The position numbers and the translations under genes were made by a program. Of a stretch of DNA of 54,164 bases, positions 24,183 through 33,157 are shown in pieces. Under the pieces are notes generated by a model. It did not search any database. It was not told the origin of the DNA and worked only from the letters and a program-made list of their open reading frames with translations. Every line of letters starts with the position of its first letter. The stretch's first letter is position 1. Origin of the DNA: Gemmatimonadaceae bacterium (GTDB taxonomy: Bacteria > Gemmatimonadota > Gemmatimonadetes > Gemmatimonadales > Gemmatimonadaceae); contig JACMME010000173.1 in assembly GCA_014379205.1 (NCBI GenBank), positions 1-54,164 of the forward strand, given 5' to 3'.

Positions 24183-25595
24183 CCTGTGCTGTGGCAGCTT
24201 CGAATCAGCTCGCTCCGGTGATATCGGCTCGCCGGAAGATCGTTTGTACTCGTCCAGGAGAAGCTGCATCATCTTCTCGCGTCTATCCAGCAGCCGCTTC
24301 AGGGGGCGAGGCGGACGGCGCGCGAGCGCATACGAGGTCAGCAGAGGTAGCGCGATGGTAGAGTCCACGTAAGCGACAACGGCATCGGGAAGGCGGTCCG
24401 GATCGATCTTTCCCCAACTCACTGCTTCTGCCGGCGTTGCGCCAGAGAGCCCGCCCGTGTCGGGACGCGCGTCGGTTATCTGCAGGAAGAAATCGTGGCC
24501 ACGCTCGTCGATGCCCAGCACTTCCTGTATCTGGGGCTCGGTCTGCAACATGAAGTTCTTGGGGCTTCCTCCACCCAGAATCATCACGGCGCTTCGGCCG
24601 CCGCCGCGCTTGGCGCTCAGGACGATGGACGCCGTCTCGTTCACATCCTGATTGGGATCGATTAGACACTTGTTGCCATCCAGCGCCAGCGCCGCGACGT
24701 TCATGCCGATGGACGAGTCGCCCGGTGAAGACGTATAGATGGGCACTCCAGCCGAGTACGCAGCGGAAAGAAGTGATTTGTGTCGTATCCCGAGCGCGCG
24801 CTCCCGCTCACGCACGTATTTGCCGCACAGCGCATGGAATTCCGCACTGCTCATTGCTCGCTGAAATTCAGCGGCCTGGATGATCTTGCGAAAGAAGGCA
24901 TCGGTGGAGAGCAGAACGTCGTACCCGAAGAAGATGTCGTAAATGCGGACGATGCCTTCCTCTCGCAGAACAACATCGCTTTCCTGCGCATTGCCGCGGT
25001 GCATTGCGAGACCAAGCCCGAAATGCGTGTCGTGGTAGAGATTGGCGCCGGTTGAAATAATCCAGTCGACGAAACCTGCTTCGATCAGCGGGATAAGCGC
25101 CGCCATGCCGAGTCCGGCTGGAGTCAGCGCGCCGGTGAGCGTGAGCCCCACCGTGACGTCAGGCTCGAGCATCTTGCGCGTAAAGAGCTGAGCGGCTTCG
25201 CGAAGGCGCGCCGCGTTGTAGGCGAGAAAAGTCTCATCGATCAGGTCAGCCACACTCTCGCTTCCATCGATGCGGCGCGGGTCTATACGCGTGCCTTTTA
25301 GAAAGCGGCTGGCTGAGTGGCTCTTGTGCGCGTCGCGGTTCTCTCCCGCCTCTCGCTCCTCAGCGGCCTTTTTCTGTTGTGCCTTGGGACCCGCCGCCGA
25401 CGACTTTCCGTGGCGCGAAGCCTTGAAGCCGCCCCGATCCCGCGCCAACGCGTCCTGCTTCCCCGTTTCCTTGGCTGGCTGCTTTCCTGCCTTCCGTGTC
25501 TCTCCTCCAACCCCGCGTGCCGAAGTCTTTTTGCTACCGGATCCTGTCCCCCGCTTCCCGTTTCCCGTTACCCGCTTCCCGCTCTTCTTCGCCAT
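24180..25595 (-). CDS. Deoxyhypusine-synthase-like protein
   Basis: A 471-residue protein of the deoxyhypusine synthase superfamily. These NAD enzymes transfer an aminobutyl group from spermidine; in bacteria the acceptor is usually not eIF5A, and some members make homospermidine. The domain runs from about 95 to 445: [13 protein letters not shown] near 151-163, S-T-G-A-N-L-Y-H-D near 181-189, S-P-G-D-S-S-I-G around 290-297, and the catalytic lysine K346 in G-G-G-S-P-K-N-F. The first 95 residues are a Lys/Gly/Arg/Ala-rich, probably disordered tail, whose first 20 residues are encoded by heptamer repeats. The start is set by TAATG overlap with the upstream LOG gene and an AGGAG. The acceptor substrate is unknown. 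Confidence 0.85.
   Translation of the reverse strand: MAKKSGKRVTGNGKRGTGSGSKKTSARGVGGETRKAGKQPAKETGKQDALARDRGGFKASRHGKSSAAGPKAQQKKAAEEREAGENRDAHKSHSASRFLKGTRIDPRRIDGSESVADLIDETFLAYNAARLREAAQLFTRKMLEPDVTVGLTLTGALTPAGLGMAALIPLIEAGFVDWIISTGANLYHDTHFGLGLAMHRGNAQESDVVLREEGIVRIYDIFFGYDVLLSTDAFFRKIIQAAEFQRAMSSAEFHALCGKYVRERERALGIRHKSLLSAAYSAGVPIYTSSPGDSSIGMNVAALALDGNKCLIDPNQDVNETASIVLSAKRGGGRSAVMILGGGSPKNFMLQTEPQIQEVLGIDERGHDFFLQITDARPDTGGLSGATPAEAVSWGKIDPDRLPDAVVAYVDSTIALPLLTSYALARRPPRPLKRLLDRREKMMQLLLDEYKRSSGEPISPERADSKLPQHR
25543..25585. repeat. Heptamer tract inside the 5' end of the DHS-like gene
   Basis: On the plus strand the tract reads CGCTTCC, CGTTTCC, CGTTACC, CGCTTCC, CGCTCTT. On the coding strand it gives GGGAAGC, GGGTAAC, GGGAAAC, GGGAAGC, GGGGGAC and encodes the Gly/Lys/Arg/Thr-rich N-terminus. 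It is a single arm with no partner nearby. Confidence 0.85.
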
Positions 25596-26536
25596 TACTC
25601 CTGCTCCATGCGCCGCGACGCCGTTCGTGATTGTGCCTCATACGCCGCGATGACCGTCTCAGCCGCCTCCATTGGATCGTCCGTCAATAGCACCAAGTCG
25701 ATGTCGCCGGAAGATATCTTGCCTTCCAGAAGCACACGGGTTTGTAGCCAGCGGATGAGACCCGCCCAATAGTGTCTTCCGAAGAGAATGACCGGGAACT
25801 GATAGATCTTGCCTGTCTGGATGAGTGTAAGAGCCTCGAACATCTCATCGAGCGTCCCGAATCCACCGGGAAAGATTACGAACGCACTCGAGTATTTGAT
25901 GAACATCGTTTTTCGCACGGCGAAGTAGCGAAAGTTGATGAGCGTGTCGACGTACGGATTCGCACCTTGCTCGAAGGGGAGCTCGATGTTGCAGCCGATG
26001 GACGGTCCATTGCCGCGTCTTGCTCCCTTGTTGGCGGCCTCCATGATGCCTGGACCTGCGCCCGTGATTATCGCAAATCCGGCCTCCGCCAAAAGCCGCG
26101 CAGTCTCCTCCGCCTTGGCGTAGTGCGGATCGTCCGGCCCAATACGCGCCGAGCCGAAAATGGAAACCCCCTTGCTGACGCCAGCGAGAGTGTCGAAGCC
26201 CTCGATGAACTCACCCATGATCCGCAAAACCCGCCACGGATCCGTGCGCGTAAAATCGTCCGGGCGACTCTCGGACTGCAGTAACTTCTCGTCTTCCGTG
26301 ACCGGCACGTGGTCCCGAATCGATTGATCCACGACCTTGGTCGCCCCCACCCGGCGCGCGTCCGTCTTCATTGACGGCGGTGTACGACCCACGGCGAGAT
26401 GCGCTTCCTCCGTCCGCTGTCGCAGGTAGTCACGCGACTCCTGCTCGGCCTCCGCCATCTTTTCGGGATTCATTTTCTTTCCGGAAGCTGTACGAACTCC
26501 CGGAGTAGACTTACGCCTTGGTTTTCCTGGGGGCAT
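25595..26536 (-). CDS. LOG-family protein (Rossmann-fold nucleotide phosphoribohydrolase)
   Basis: A 313-residue member of the LOG/TIGR00730 family. Proteins of this family hydrolyse the N-glycosidic bond of nucleoside 5'-monophosphates; some release cytokinin bases, others (PpnN-like) act on purine and pyrimidine nucleotides. Landmarks: G-V-S-I-F-G-S-A-R early in the Rossmann core (about 122-130), [14 protein letters not shown] near 158-171, R-K-T-M-F near 209-213 and the signature [14 protein letters not shown] near 223-236. The N-terminal 100 residues are basic and poor in structure, as in longer bacterial LOGs. It is coupled to the DHS-like gene by a TAATG overlap. A cytokinin role is not supported; nucleotide catabolism is more likely. 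Confidence 0.88.
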   Translation of the reverse strand: MPPGKPRRKSTPGVRTASGKKMNPEKMAEAEQESRDYLRQRTEEAHLAVGRTPPSMKTDARRVGATKVVDQSIRDHVPVTEDEKLLQSESRPDDFTRTDPWRVLRIMGEFIEGFDTLAGVSKGVSIFGSARIGPDDPHYAKAEETARLLAEAGFAIITGAGPGIMEAANKGARRGNGPSIGCNIELPFEQGANPYVDTLINFRYFAVRKTMFIKYSSAFVIFPGGFGTLDEMFEALTLIQTGKIYQFPVILFGRHYWAGLIRWLQTRVLLEGKISSGDIDLVLLTDDPMEAAETVIAAYEAQSRTASRRMEQE

Positions 26537-26879
26537 TTACTGTGGCCGGTGATCCGTGAGGCTTGCCAGTCAAGATCGGAAAGATCGACTGGTCGCCTTT
26601 CCAGTGCTAGTGGAGCAGAAACCAGGCAGCAGGAACAAGGAACAGACACCCACAACCCAGCACCACCAACTGGCACAATCGATCATCAACAACCAAAGTT
26701 CGACAGGATGCTGCGTATAGCAACCGATTAATCGGATCCAGTCGTCATGGCGACGCAGCCCCCCACACCGTTGGAACGATCCGTTTGATCCGTTTTGATC
26801 CGAAGCATCCGTAGAACCTTTCGTCATTGATGCCCTGAACGAGAATGTCTTCGTCCCCGAACACCAAGGACCAGCCTCT
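26537..26879. other. Divergent intergenic region between LOG gene and phosphodiesterase gene
   Basis: About 340 bp. An imperfect palindrome (CCAGTC 26566-26571 / GACTGG 26587-26592, with inner GATC repeats) lies 30 bp upstream of the LOG start and could be an operator. A degenerate purine-rich tract of CAGGCAG, CAGGAAC, AAGGAAC units covers about 26615-26672 without a partner arm. In the remaining bases to 26870 I see nothing definite. Confidence 0.4.
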
Positions 26880-28277
26880 TTGCCCGTCATAGTCCTTCTT
26901 GCGGATGGCGCCCGACCAGATACGCTCCGCGAAGCAATGGACTCCGGAGTTGTTCCTGCTCTCGCCCGGCTTCGCTCGGAGGGTGAAATGCGGACAGTGT
27001 CGACCGTCTTCCCTTCCGTCACGGGGCCGGCGTACACGCCTTTTCTTCTCGGTCGCTTCCCGGGACCACTGGGGTTACCAGGGCTCAGATGGTACGACCG
27101 CTCGCGCGCGCGCTGCAGTTTTCCCCATTTCACGAGAAGCTACCTTGGCTCCCAGATGCGTCTGATGGATGGTGATCTGGCTCCTGATGCCGCCACAGTG
27201 TGGGAGCTCACGCCAACCAAGCTCGGCGCGATGCACATGATTGGCCGCGGACTGCAACGCTCCGAGAGGCTTGGATATGGCCGGCCTCTCTTCATGCTCC
27301 GAGTGGCGCAGGTGCACTTTCGTGGAAGTCTGCAAGGCTGGATCGACATCGACCGCCAGATAGCGACCGATGTTGCACACCACATCCGAGAGCGCCGGCC
27401 TGCTTTCGTCTTCGCCGCGTTCACCGGCGTCGACAAGGCTTCGCATTCCTCCGGCCACGCGCACTCGCAGGTGACCGACGCGCTCAAAATCGTGGACGGC
27501 GCCGCTGCCGAGATCCGTGCAGATGCCGAACGCGCCGGAGTTTGGGATGAAACGCATATCTGGGTAACCAGCGATCACGGTCATTCGCCCGTTGAAAAGC
27601 ACGACGATCTCGCCGGCGCGATTCAGGGCGAAGGATACAAAGTCATCGGACATCCCTGGGTGTACGGCCCATGGGACGTCGCTGTGATGGTGAGTGGCAA
27701 CGCCATGGCGCACCTGTACGTCGAACGCGCACTACGCTCACGGCCATGGTGGCCGTCGCTCGCCGGCCGATGGGAGTCACTGGCCGCTTTCCTGCTCGCC
27801 AGACCGGCGGTCGATCTCGTGCTGCTGCCGCACGGTCCGCATCGCTGCGAAGTTCGAGCGCCGTCTCGAGGAGCCGCCATGATCGAGTTGGGCAAAGGAT
27901 ATTCTTACCTGCCCATCTCCGGCGATCCACTCGGCATCGGCGAACATACGCAACTGAGCTCCGACGACAGCCATGACGCCTGCGGCAATTCCGACTATCC
28001 TGATGCGCTCGTCCAGATCATCGCGCTAGGCGGTTCCTCACGCGCGGGAGACATCATTGTCTCCGCGAAACGCGATTGGGATCTTCGCGCCAGGTACGAG
28101 CCCATACCGCACCGCAGTGCGCACGGCGCTCTGCACAAGGAACACATGCTCGTTCCGCTATTGAGCAACCGGCCCTTCGCCAGCCCACCACGCCGCACCG
28201 CCGACGTCATGCCAAGCGCCCTGCGCGCGTTAGGGCTGCCGGTGCCGGAAGGACTCGATGGCAAGACGTTCGTTTAG
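26880..28277 (+). CDS. Type I phosphodiesterase / alkaline phosphatase-superfamily protein
   Basis: A 465-residue metal-dependent phosphodiesterase of the nucleotide pyrophosphatase branch. Metal and catalytic motifs: D9 in L-L-A-D-G-A-R-P-D, nucleophile T48 in F-P-S-V-T-G-P-A, then G-V-D-K-A-S-H and T-S-D-H-G-H with paired Asp and His for the two zinc sites. No signal peptide is present, so it acts in the cytoplasm unless exported otherwise. The start is a TTG at 26880, chosen because AAGGA lies 9 bp upstream and the protein begins P-V-I-V-L-L-A-D-G as relatives do; no in-frame ATG or GTG is available. The substrate (nucleotide, phospholipid or phosphonate ester) cannot be told. The gene converges on an LVIVD protein gene across a G-rich heptamer element. 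Confidence 0.85.
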   Translation: MPVIVLLADGARPDTLREAMDSGVVPALARLRSEGEMRTVSTVFPSVTGPAYTPFLLGRFPGPLGLPGLRWYDRSRARCSFPHFTRSYLGSQMRLMDGDLAPDAATVWELTPTKLGAMHMIGRGLQRSERLGYGRPLFMLRVAQVHFRGSLQGWIDIDRQIATDVAHHIRERRPAFVFAAFTGVDKASHSSGHAHSQVTDALKIVDGAAAEIRADAERAGVWDETHIWVTSDHGHSPVEKHDDLAGAIQGEGYKVIGHPWVYGPWDVAVMVSGNAMAHLYVERALRSRPWWPSLAGRWESLAAFLLARPAVDLVLLPHGPHRCEVRAPSRGAAMIELGKGYSYLPISGDPLGIGEHTQLSSDDSHDACGNSDYPDALVQIIALGGSSRAGDIIVSAKRDWDLRARYEPIPHRSAHGALHKEHMLVPLLSNRPFASPPRRTADVMPSALRALGLPVPEGLDGKTFV

Positions 28278-28278
28278 G

Positions 28279-28434
28279 AAGTAGGGGAGTAACCTGGGGA
28301 GTGGGGGATGGGGGATGGGGGCTAAAAGCTAGGGCGTGGGGGATGGGGGTTTGGGAGTCATTCACGTCCACCCTCGATTCCCGATTCCCGTTTCCCGTTT
28401 AGCTACTGCCAATCCCCCATCCCCTACTCCCCAG
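28279..28434. repeat. Inverted heptamer element, GGGGGAT class, G-quadruplex-prone
   Basis: Left arm 28279-28358 carries GGGGAGT, GGGGGAT, GGGGGAT, GGGGGCT and, after a short break, more GGGGGAT units. Right arm 28371-28434 begins with GATTCCC/GTTTCCC units and ends with ATCCCCC, ATCCCCT, ACTCCCC. It fills the gap between the convergent phosphodiesterase and LVIVD genes. Confidence 0.92.
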
Positions 28435-28436
28435 TT

Positions 28437-30449
28437 TTACGGTACCACTGGCTTCGGATCGATCCTCACGATCCAGAGACCGTTGTTCATGTCGTTCACG
28501 TAAGCCAGTCCATCCTTCACCACTACGCCCCATGTCATGGCGCTGTTCTTTGACGCGCCGTCCATGTCGGCTGTGTTCAGGTGCGCGATTTCGCGTCCCT
28601 GCGCCCGGAGATCGCCACGTAGCTCGCCGCTGACGTCGAAGGCGCGGAAGCCGCCATTGTACGCGCCCATGTAAAGCGTGTCACCAGCGACCCAGATGTT
28701 GTGCACACCGCCGTATTCGGGCTCGTACCACGCTACCGATCGTGGATTCTTGATGTCGCTGATGTCGATCGCCTGCAAGCGCCCGTAGGCCCGGAACGCG
28801 GAGGCATCCTTGGCGCCAGTCACTCCGCGCGCGGGAAAAACTTCATCCGCGATGAAGACATAATTCTTGTGACGCCACGCTGTGTGCGTTCCGCGAATGA
28901 ATCCGGGCCCGGCGACGGCTTCTACATCACGGTACAGGTCGTTGAGATCGTACTTGTACTGCGTCACAAGCTGGGGCCTGGATGGGCTGCCGCCCTTTAT
29001 CCCATTCCCTACATCCAGAATCACCAGTCCGTCGTTCCAGTAACTGGCGTACAGCAACCCGTCCTGGATATCGATATCATGCAGCGAGCGGCCGGCGTCG
29101 GGACGTTCGGTGCGCCACTGCCCGACTTCCTTCGGGTTCTTCGGATCGGCAATGTCGACCACGTGCAGCGCCCCAGTCCCATCGTTCGTCAGATAAATGT
29201 GCGTGCCGAATTTGGGCTGAGCGTAGACGAACGCCGAGTGCACGCCTGCAGTAACGCCTTCCGTAAATTCGGAGATGACCTTGGGGTGCGCGGGATCATC
29301 GAGCGAGGCGATAACAATGCCGTTCTTTCGGTCTGCGGCGCCTTCACGCGTGAAGACCAGCGTCTTGCCGTCCGCAGTCGTCATGATGTCGTTTACCCGC
29401 CGCGTGTTCGCCACGATGCTGTCGGTAACCACGGGCTTTGCGGGATTGCTGATGTCGATGGCGTACATGCGGTCGCCTCCCGATCCGGTCCCGAGGTAGG
29501 CGAACTTGCCATTCGGGTGCAGCCACACTTCTTCGGTGGTGAAAAGGGATCGTGGCAATCTCCCAACCACAGTGACCGGGCGACGCGCGTCGCGCGGTGC
29601 GAGAGTCACTGCCGCATCCGCGCTGCGCGTTCCGAAATTGGCGGTCACGAGGTATTCGCCTGGAGCGTAGCCGACAAAGCGTCCATCGGGATCGATGCTG
29701 CCGCCGCCCGGAGAGAAGCTCCAGTTCGGTGTGAGGCCAGCGAGTGTTCGTCCCGCGGCATCCTTCGCAACGGCTGAGAAGTCGATCACATCACCCTGCC
29801 GAACTTCGCTCCGCGCTGGCGTGACCACTACCGAGGTGATGGTATTAGCGACGACTTCCATTGCAACGGATTCCGCAATATCCCCGGCGGTCGCCGTAAT
29901 TGCAGCCCGGCCGGGCGCGAGCGCGGTCACGAGCCCCCCTGCTCCGACGCTGGCAACTCCAGACGCACTGCTCTTCCACGAGATTCGATCGGCGCGCTTG
30001 TCTCCGCTCCGGGAGAAGGAGTTGGCGTCGAGGTGAAGGCGCTGGCCGACAACCAGTTTCGCAACTCGCGGTGTCACTTCAACGCGCGCTGCAGGACCAG
30101 GTACCATCCGAATGTCGAATCGCTCGACAAAGGGCTTCCGCCCTGGAACCACAGCTATCGCGGCGACGGGGAGCGTTCCCGGCGCGCCGGCGGTGACCAG
30201 ACCGGTAGAATCCACCTCTCCCTCGAAGCGGGCGCCTGCTTGAAATATCCGTACCTGAATGTTTTCCAGAACCTTGCCGGCCGAATCGATCGCCTGCGCC
30301 TTGATCCGCATGGTATCGCCGACTGCGAGCACTCGGTTGGAGGGCGTGATGCTGAGGCGAGCCACGGGTGACGCCGGCAGTCCCTGGCCAGTTGGTTGTT
30401 GCGGGCCCTGATACATGACGGCGAAGAGCGCGAGTGAGGAGAAGAGCAT
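28437..30449 (-). CDS. Secreted protein with Ig-like domains and LVIVD-type repeats
   Basis: About 670 residues from the ATG at 30449. The N-terminus M-L-F-S-S-L-A-L-F-A-V-M is a short signal peptide. The first half contains two or three bacterial Ig-like (Big2) domains, seen as repeated phrases such as V-E-V-T-P-R-V-A-K-L-V-V-G-Q and V-V-V-T-P-A-R-S-E-V-R-Q-G-D. The second half is a beta-propeller of LVIVD repeats, with blades marked by A-I-D-I-S-N-P-A-K-P, V-V-D-I-A-D-P-K-N-P, L-V-I-L-D-V and A-I-D-I-S-D-I-K-N-P. Such proteins are extracellular or periplasmic and probably bind ligands or partners; no catalytic residues are evident. The gene is divergent from a cytochrome c gene with a 236-bp gap that holds both promoters. 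A start 87 bp upstream is open but would bury the signal peptide. Confidence 0.85.
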   Translation of the reverse strand: MLFSSLALFAVMYQGPQQPTGQGLPASPVARLSITPSNRVLAVGDTMRIKAQAIDSAGKVLENIQVRIFQAGARFEGEVDSTGLVTAGAPGTLPVAAIAVVPGRKPFVERFDIRMVPGPAARVEVTPRVAKLVVGQRLHLDANSFSRSGDKRADRISWKSSASGVASVGAGGLVTALAPGRAAITATAGDIAESVAMEVVANTITSVVVTPARSEVRQGDVIDFSAVAKDAAGRTLAGLTPNWSFSPGGGSIDPDGRFVGYAPGEYLVTANFGTRSADAAVTLAPRDARRPVTVVGRLPRSLFTTEEVWLHPNGKFAYLGTGSGGDRMYAIDISNPAKPVVTDSIVANTRRVNDIMTTADGKTLVFTREGAADRKNGIVIASLDDPAHPKVISEFTEGVTAGVHSAFVYAQPKFGTHIYLTNDGTGALHVVDIADPKNPKEVGQWRTERPDAGRSLHDIDIQDGLLYASYWNDGLVILDVGNGIKGGSPSRPQLVTQYKYDLNDLYRDVEAVAGPGFIRGTHTAWRHKNYVFIADEVFPARGVTGAKDASAFRAYGRLQAIDISDIKNPRSVAWYEPEYGGVHNIWVAGDTLYMGAYNGGFRAFDVSGELRGDLRAQGREIAHLNTADMDGASKNSAMTWGVVVKDGLAYVNDMNNGLWIVRIDPKPVVP

Positions 30450-30685
30450 CGTTGGATTTGGGATGAAGGTGATCGCGGATCGCGTGACCCGAGAAAGCGG
30501 CTGGCAACCTGAATTATACGCCAAAGCTCGGGCCAACGTTCGCGCGCGGCGAAGGGTGGCGATAAGATCTGCGTAGCCCTCTTGCTATCACTCGTATTTT
30601 GTCGCGTTTGCGAGTGCAGCAAGCCGACTAGTGTGGCGCACCCGCTGCACAGCAGCGCAATGAGGCTTCTCGTACCGGAAATGCC

Positions 30686-31579
30686 GTGGCTAAATGGAAG
30701 CGATACCTCGGTATCACGCTGGGAGTGATTGTGGGTCTCCTGATACTCGTCATCGGAGTGTCATATGCCGTCAGCAGCGTAAAGCTGGGCAAGCGGTATC
30801 AGGTGCCCATGGCTGCTCTGACCAACCCCGGTGACTCCGTTTCTCTCGAGCGCGGCAGAACCATTGCCGAAACGAGAGGGTGCACAGAATGCCATGCGTC
30901 AAACCTGAGCGGCCAGGTGTTGTTCAGTCAATTTCCGATGGGACGGCTGGTGCCACCGAATCTCACGAAGGGCAAGGGTGGAATTGACGTTTACACAGAG
31001 CAGGACTGGGACCGAGCCATCCGGCATGGCGTCCGGCGGGACAGCACGTCGCTCCTCATCATGCCGTCCGAGAACTATAACAACATGCGCGATGATGATT
31101 TCCGCGCCCTCGTCGCGTACCTCAATTCGATGCCTCCAGTCGACAACGTTCTCCCGAAAACGACGCTCTGGCCACTCGCTCGAATTCTGGTTGCGACCGG
31201 GGCAATGAAGCCCGAGGCGGCGTCGATCGATCACACCTCCAAACCCATTACCCCTGAGCCCGGTGTGACAGTGGCATATGGGGACTATCTCGCCGGTCAG
31301 TGCCGGTTCTGTCACGGGCAAAGCCTTGGCGGAGGAGAGTCGGAAGAGCCCGGGGCGCCGCCGGCGCCCGACCTCACATCGCGCTCGGGCACTGCCGGGT
31401 GGTCCGAAGACGAGTTCGTCCGTACGATTCGCACCGGCATCACGCCCGCGAGCAAGCACCTCAACAACCAATACATGCCGTGGAAGTCATTCGCGCGACT
31501 GACGGACGTGGAGTTGAAGGCGCTCTCGTTGTATCTGAGATCGATACCCGCGAGCGCGGCGAGGAAATCGGGGAGCTGA
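30686..31579 (+). CDS. Dihaem cytochrome c, membrane-anchored
   Basis: A 297-residue protein with one N-terminal membrane segment (about 8-30) and two class I cytochrome c domains. Haem sites are C66-T-E-C69-H70 and C206-R-F-C209-H210. Likely axial methionines are M126 in I-M-P-S-E-N-Y and the Met of Y-M-P-W-K-S-F near 264. Domain layout resembles the gluconate/alcohol dehydrogenase cytochrome subunits and other periplasmic electron carriers. It starts at GTG 30686, as no in-frame ATG is near; the ribosome site is weak. No dehydrogenase gene is next to it, so its donor and acceptor are unknown. It is divergent from the LVIVD gene. Confidence 0.92.
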   Translation: MAKWKRYLGITLGVIVGLLILVIGVSYAVSSVKLGKRYQVPMAALTNPGDSVSLERGRTIAETRGCTECHASNLSGQVLFSQFPMGRLVPPNLTKGKGGIDVYTEQDWDRAIRHGVRRDSTSLLIMPSENYNNMRDDDFRALVAYLNSMPPVDNVLPKTTLWPLARILVATGAMKPEAASIDHTSKPITPEPGVTVAYGDYLAGQCRFCHGQSLGGGESEEPGAPPAPDLTSRSGTAGWSEDEFVRTIRTGITPASKHLNNQYMPWKSFARLTDVELKALSLYLRSIPASAARKSGS

Positions 31580-31721
31580 GGCTGGTCGGAGGGAGCCGCA
31601 ATCCTGCTTAAAAAAAAGGCTCCATCAATTTCTGCGGGCCCGCGACCGAAAGAGCGGCCAGATGGACAACAGCGCCCATAACGAGTTGATACAGCATGGT
31701 GCGCCCTAGAGATTAAGAGTT

Positions 31722-31970
31722 ATGCCCTGGCTTCGACTCACACTCGCGCTCCTGTCGCACGTCGCGCGCTCTCCCACCCTGGCTGCCGATCTGCTGCGAG
31801 TAGTCTGGAACTTCCGGGCGCGCAGCTGGTATCGCAAGCCGCCCTTTCTTCCGCTCCCGCCACGTGAATACGTGCGGTGGCGGATGCACACGGCGTATGG
31901 AAGCTACGACGCCATTCCCTCCGTTGAGCACGTCATTCGGTACGCACGCTGGGTTGCCAACCGACAATGA
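31722..31970 (+). CDS. Small protein coupled to queG
   Basis: An 82-residue basic protein with an N-terminal hydrophobic helix (L-R-L-T-L-A-L-L-S-H-V-A) and an aromatic, arginine-rich remainder (W-N-F-R-A-R-S-W-Y-R-K-P-P-F-L-P, Y-V-R-W-R-M-H-T-A-Y-G). I do not recognise the family. It ends in an ATGA overlap with queG, which argues strongly that it is translated and coupled to it. The ending I-P-S-V-E-H-V-I-R-Y-A-R-W looks like an amphipathic helix. It could be a membrane-associated or RNA-binding helper, but this is only inferred from composition. Confidence 0.68.
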   Translation: MPWLRLTLALLSHVARSPTLAADLLRVVWNFRARSWYRKPPFLPLPPREYVRWRMHTAYGSYDAIPSVEHVIRYARWVANRQ

Positions 31971-33109
31971 TTGCGCGAACCGCCGCCGCCGCGCTGGAGC
32001 AGCGTGTCAAAGCCCAGGCCTTCGGGCTCGGCTTTGATCTCGCAGGCATAGCCAGTCTCGGCGTCGCAGAAACATCGGCCTACTTCGAGGAGTGGCTAGC
32101 GCGCGGCTACGCCGGTGAGATGAGCTATCTGCCGAGATGGGCTGGCAAGCGCCGTGACACCAGACTTCCGTACCCTGGCGTATCGAGCGCGGTGGTTGTC
32201 GCGCTGAATTACGGCGGGACGCAGCCCACCGGTCCCGTCGCCCGCTATGCCCGAGGCGACGACTATCACGACGTCATGACCGCGAAGCTTGATTCCCTGC
32301 ACGCGTGGGTGGAGGGGCAGCTTGGGATGCCCGTTCGCGGCAAGTCATACATCGACACAGGTCCGATTCTCGAGCGCGATCTCGCGCGCCGCGCCGGGCT
32401 TGGCTGGTTCGGAAAAAATACCAACCTTCTCAATCCCGAGCTCGGCTCGTTCTTCTTTATAGGCGCGCTCCTGCTCGATCTCGAGCTGACGCCTGACGCT
32501 CCGTTTGAGGCCGACCGATGCGGTACCTGCCGACGCTGCCTCGACGCGTGCCCAACGAATGCCTTTCCCGAGCCGCGCGTTCTCGATTCGACGCGCTGCA
32601 TCTCGTATCTCACCATCGAGCTGCGCGGTGCTATCCCGTCGAACCTTCGCGAGAGCATGGGCGAGCTGATCTATGGCTGCGATATATGCCAGGACGTATG
32701 CCCATGGAACGTAAAATTTTCGCGGGAGCTAACGGAGCCCGCATTGGAAGCGCGCGATGCACTCAAGGCAAAGGATGCACGGACACTCGCACGCGAGCTC
32801 CTGGCCATGGACGAAGGTGAGTTCAGGAACACCTTCTCGCGCTCGCCACTCAAACGCGCGAAACGACGAGGGCTGGCTCGCAATTCGGCAGTCGCACTCG
32901 GTAATATCAGGAATTCCGATGACGTGCCGGACCTCGTGCGCGCACTTGGCGATCCCGAGCCTCTCGTCAGACAGCATGTCGCGTGGGCTCTTGGCCAGAT
33001 CGGGTCGCTGGAAGGCCTGCGCGCGCTCCAGGTACGCGCTGGCACGGAGACGGACGTGGCCGTGCTCGGTGAAATTCAGTCAGTGATCACAACACGCCAA
33101 CTCGCGTAG
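31967..33109 (+). CDS. queG: Epoxyqueuosine reductase
   Basis: A 380-residue enzyme that reduces epoxyqueuosine to queuosine in the wobble position of tRNAs (Asp, Asn, His, Tyr), using cobalamin and two [4Fe-4S] clusters. The N-terminal part (DUF1730) includes G-E-M-S-Y-L-P-R near 50-57 and D-T-G-P-I-L-E-R-D near 126-134. The ferredoxin-like region has C-G-T-C-R-R-C-L-D-A-C-P-T-N and, later, C-D-I-C-Q-D-V-C-P-W-N. The last 80 residues form a HEAT-like (PBS lyase) repeat, common in longer QueGs. Start overlaps the 82-residue gene. No other queuosine genes are in the window. Confidence 0.95.
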   Translation: MIARTAAAALEQRVKAQAFGLGFDLAGIASLGVAETSAYFEEWLARGYAGEMSYLPRWAGKRRDTRLPYPGVSSAVVVALNYGGTQPTGPVARYARGDDYHDVMTAKLDSLHAWVEGQLGMPVRGKSYIDTGPILERDLARRAGLGWFGKNTNLLNPELGSFFFIGALLLDLELTPDAPFEADRCGTCRRCLDACPTNAFPEPRVLDSTRCISYLTIELRGAIPSNLRESMGELIYGCDICQDVCPWNVKFSRELTEPALEARDALKAKDARTLARELLAMDEGEFRNTFSRSPLKRAKRRGLARNSAVALGNIRNSDDVPDLVRALGDPEPLVRQHVAWALGQIGSLEGLRALQVRAGTETDVAVLGEIQSVITTRQLA

Positions 33110-33157
33110 CGACAGACTGGCTGCAGTTCCGCCGGAAAAGTACGTTGCCCGCCCATA

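Noticed and set aside
31585-31625. GGAGCC ... GGCTCC inverted pair with an A-run
   Set aside because: The A-run is inside the loop, and no T-run follows the stem on either strand in a useful place, so it was not called a terminator.
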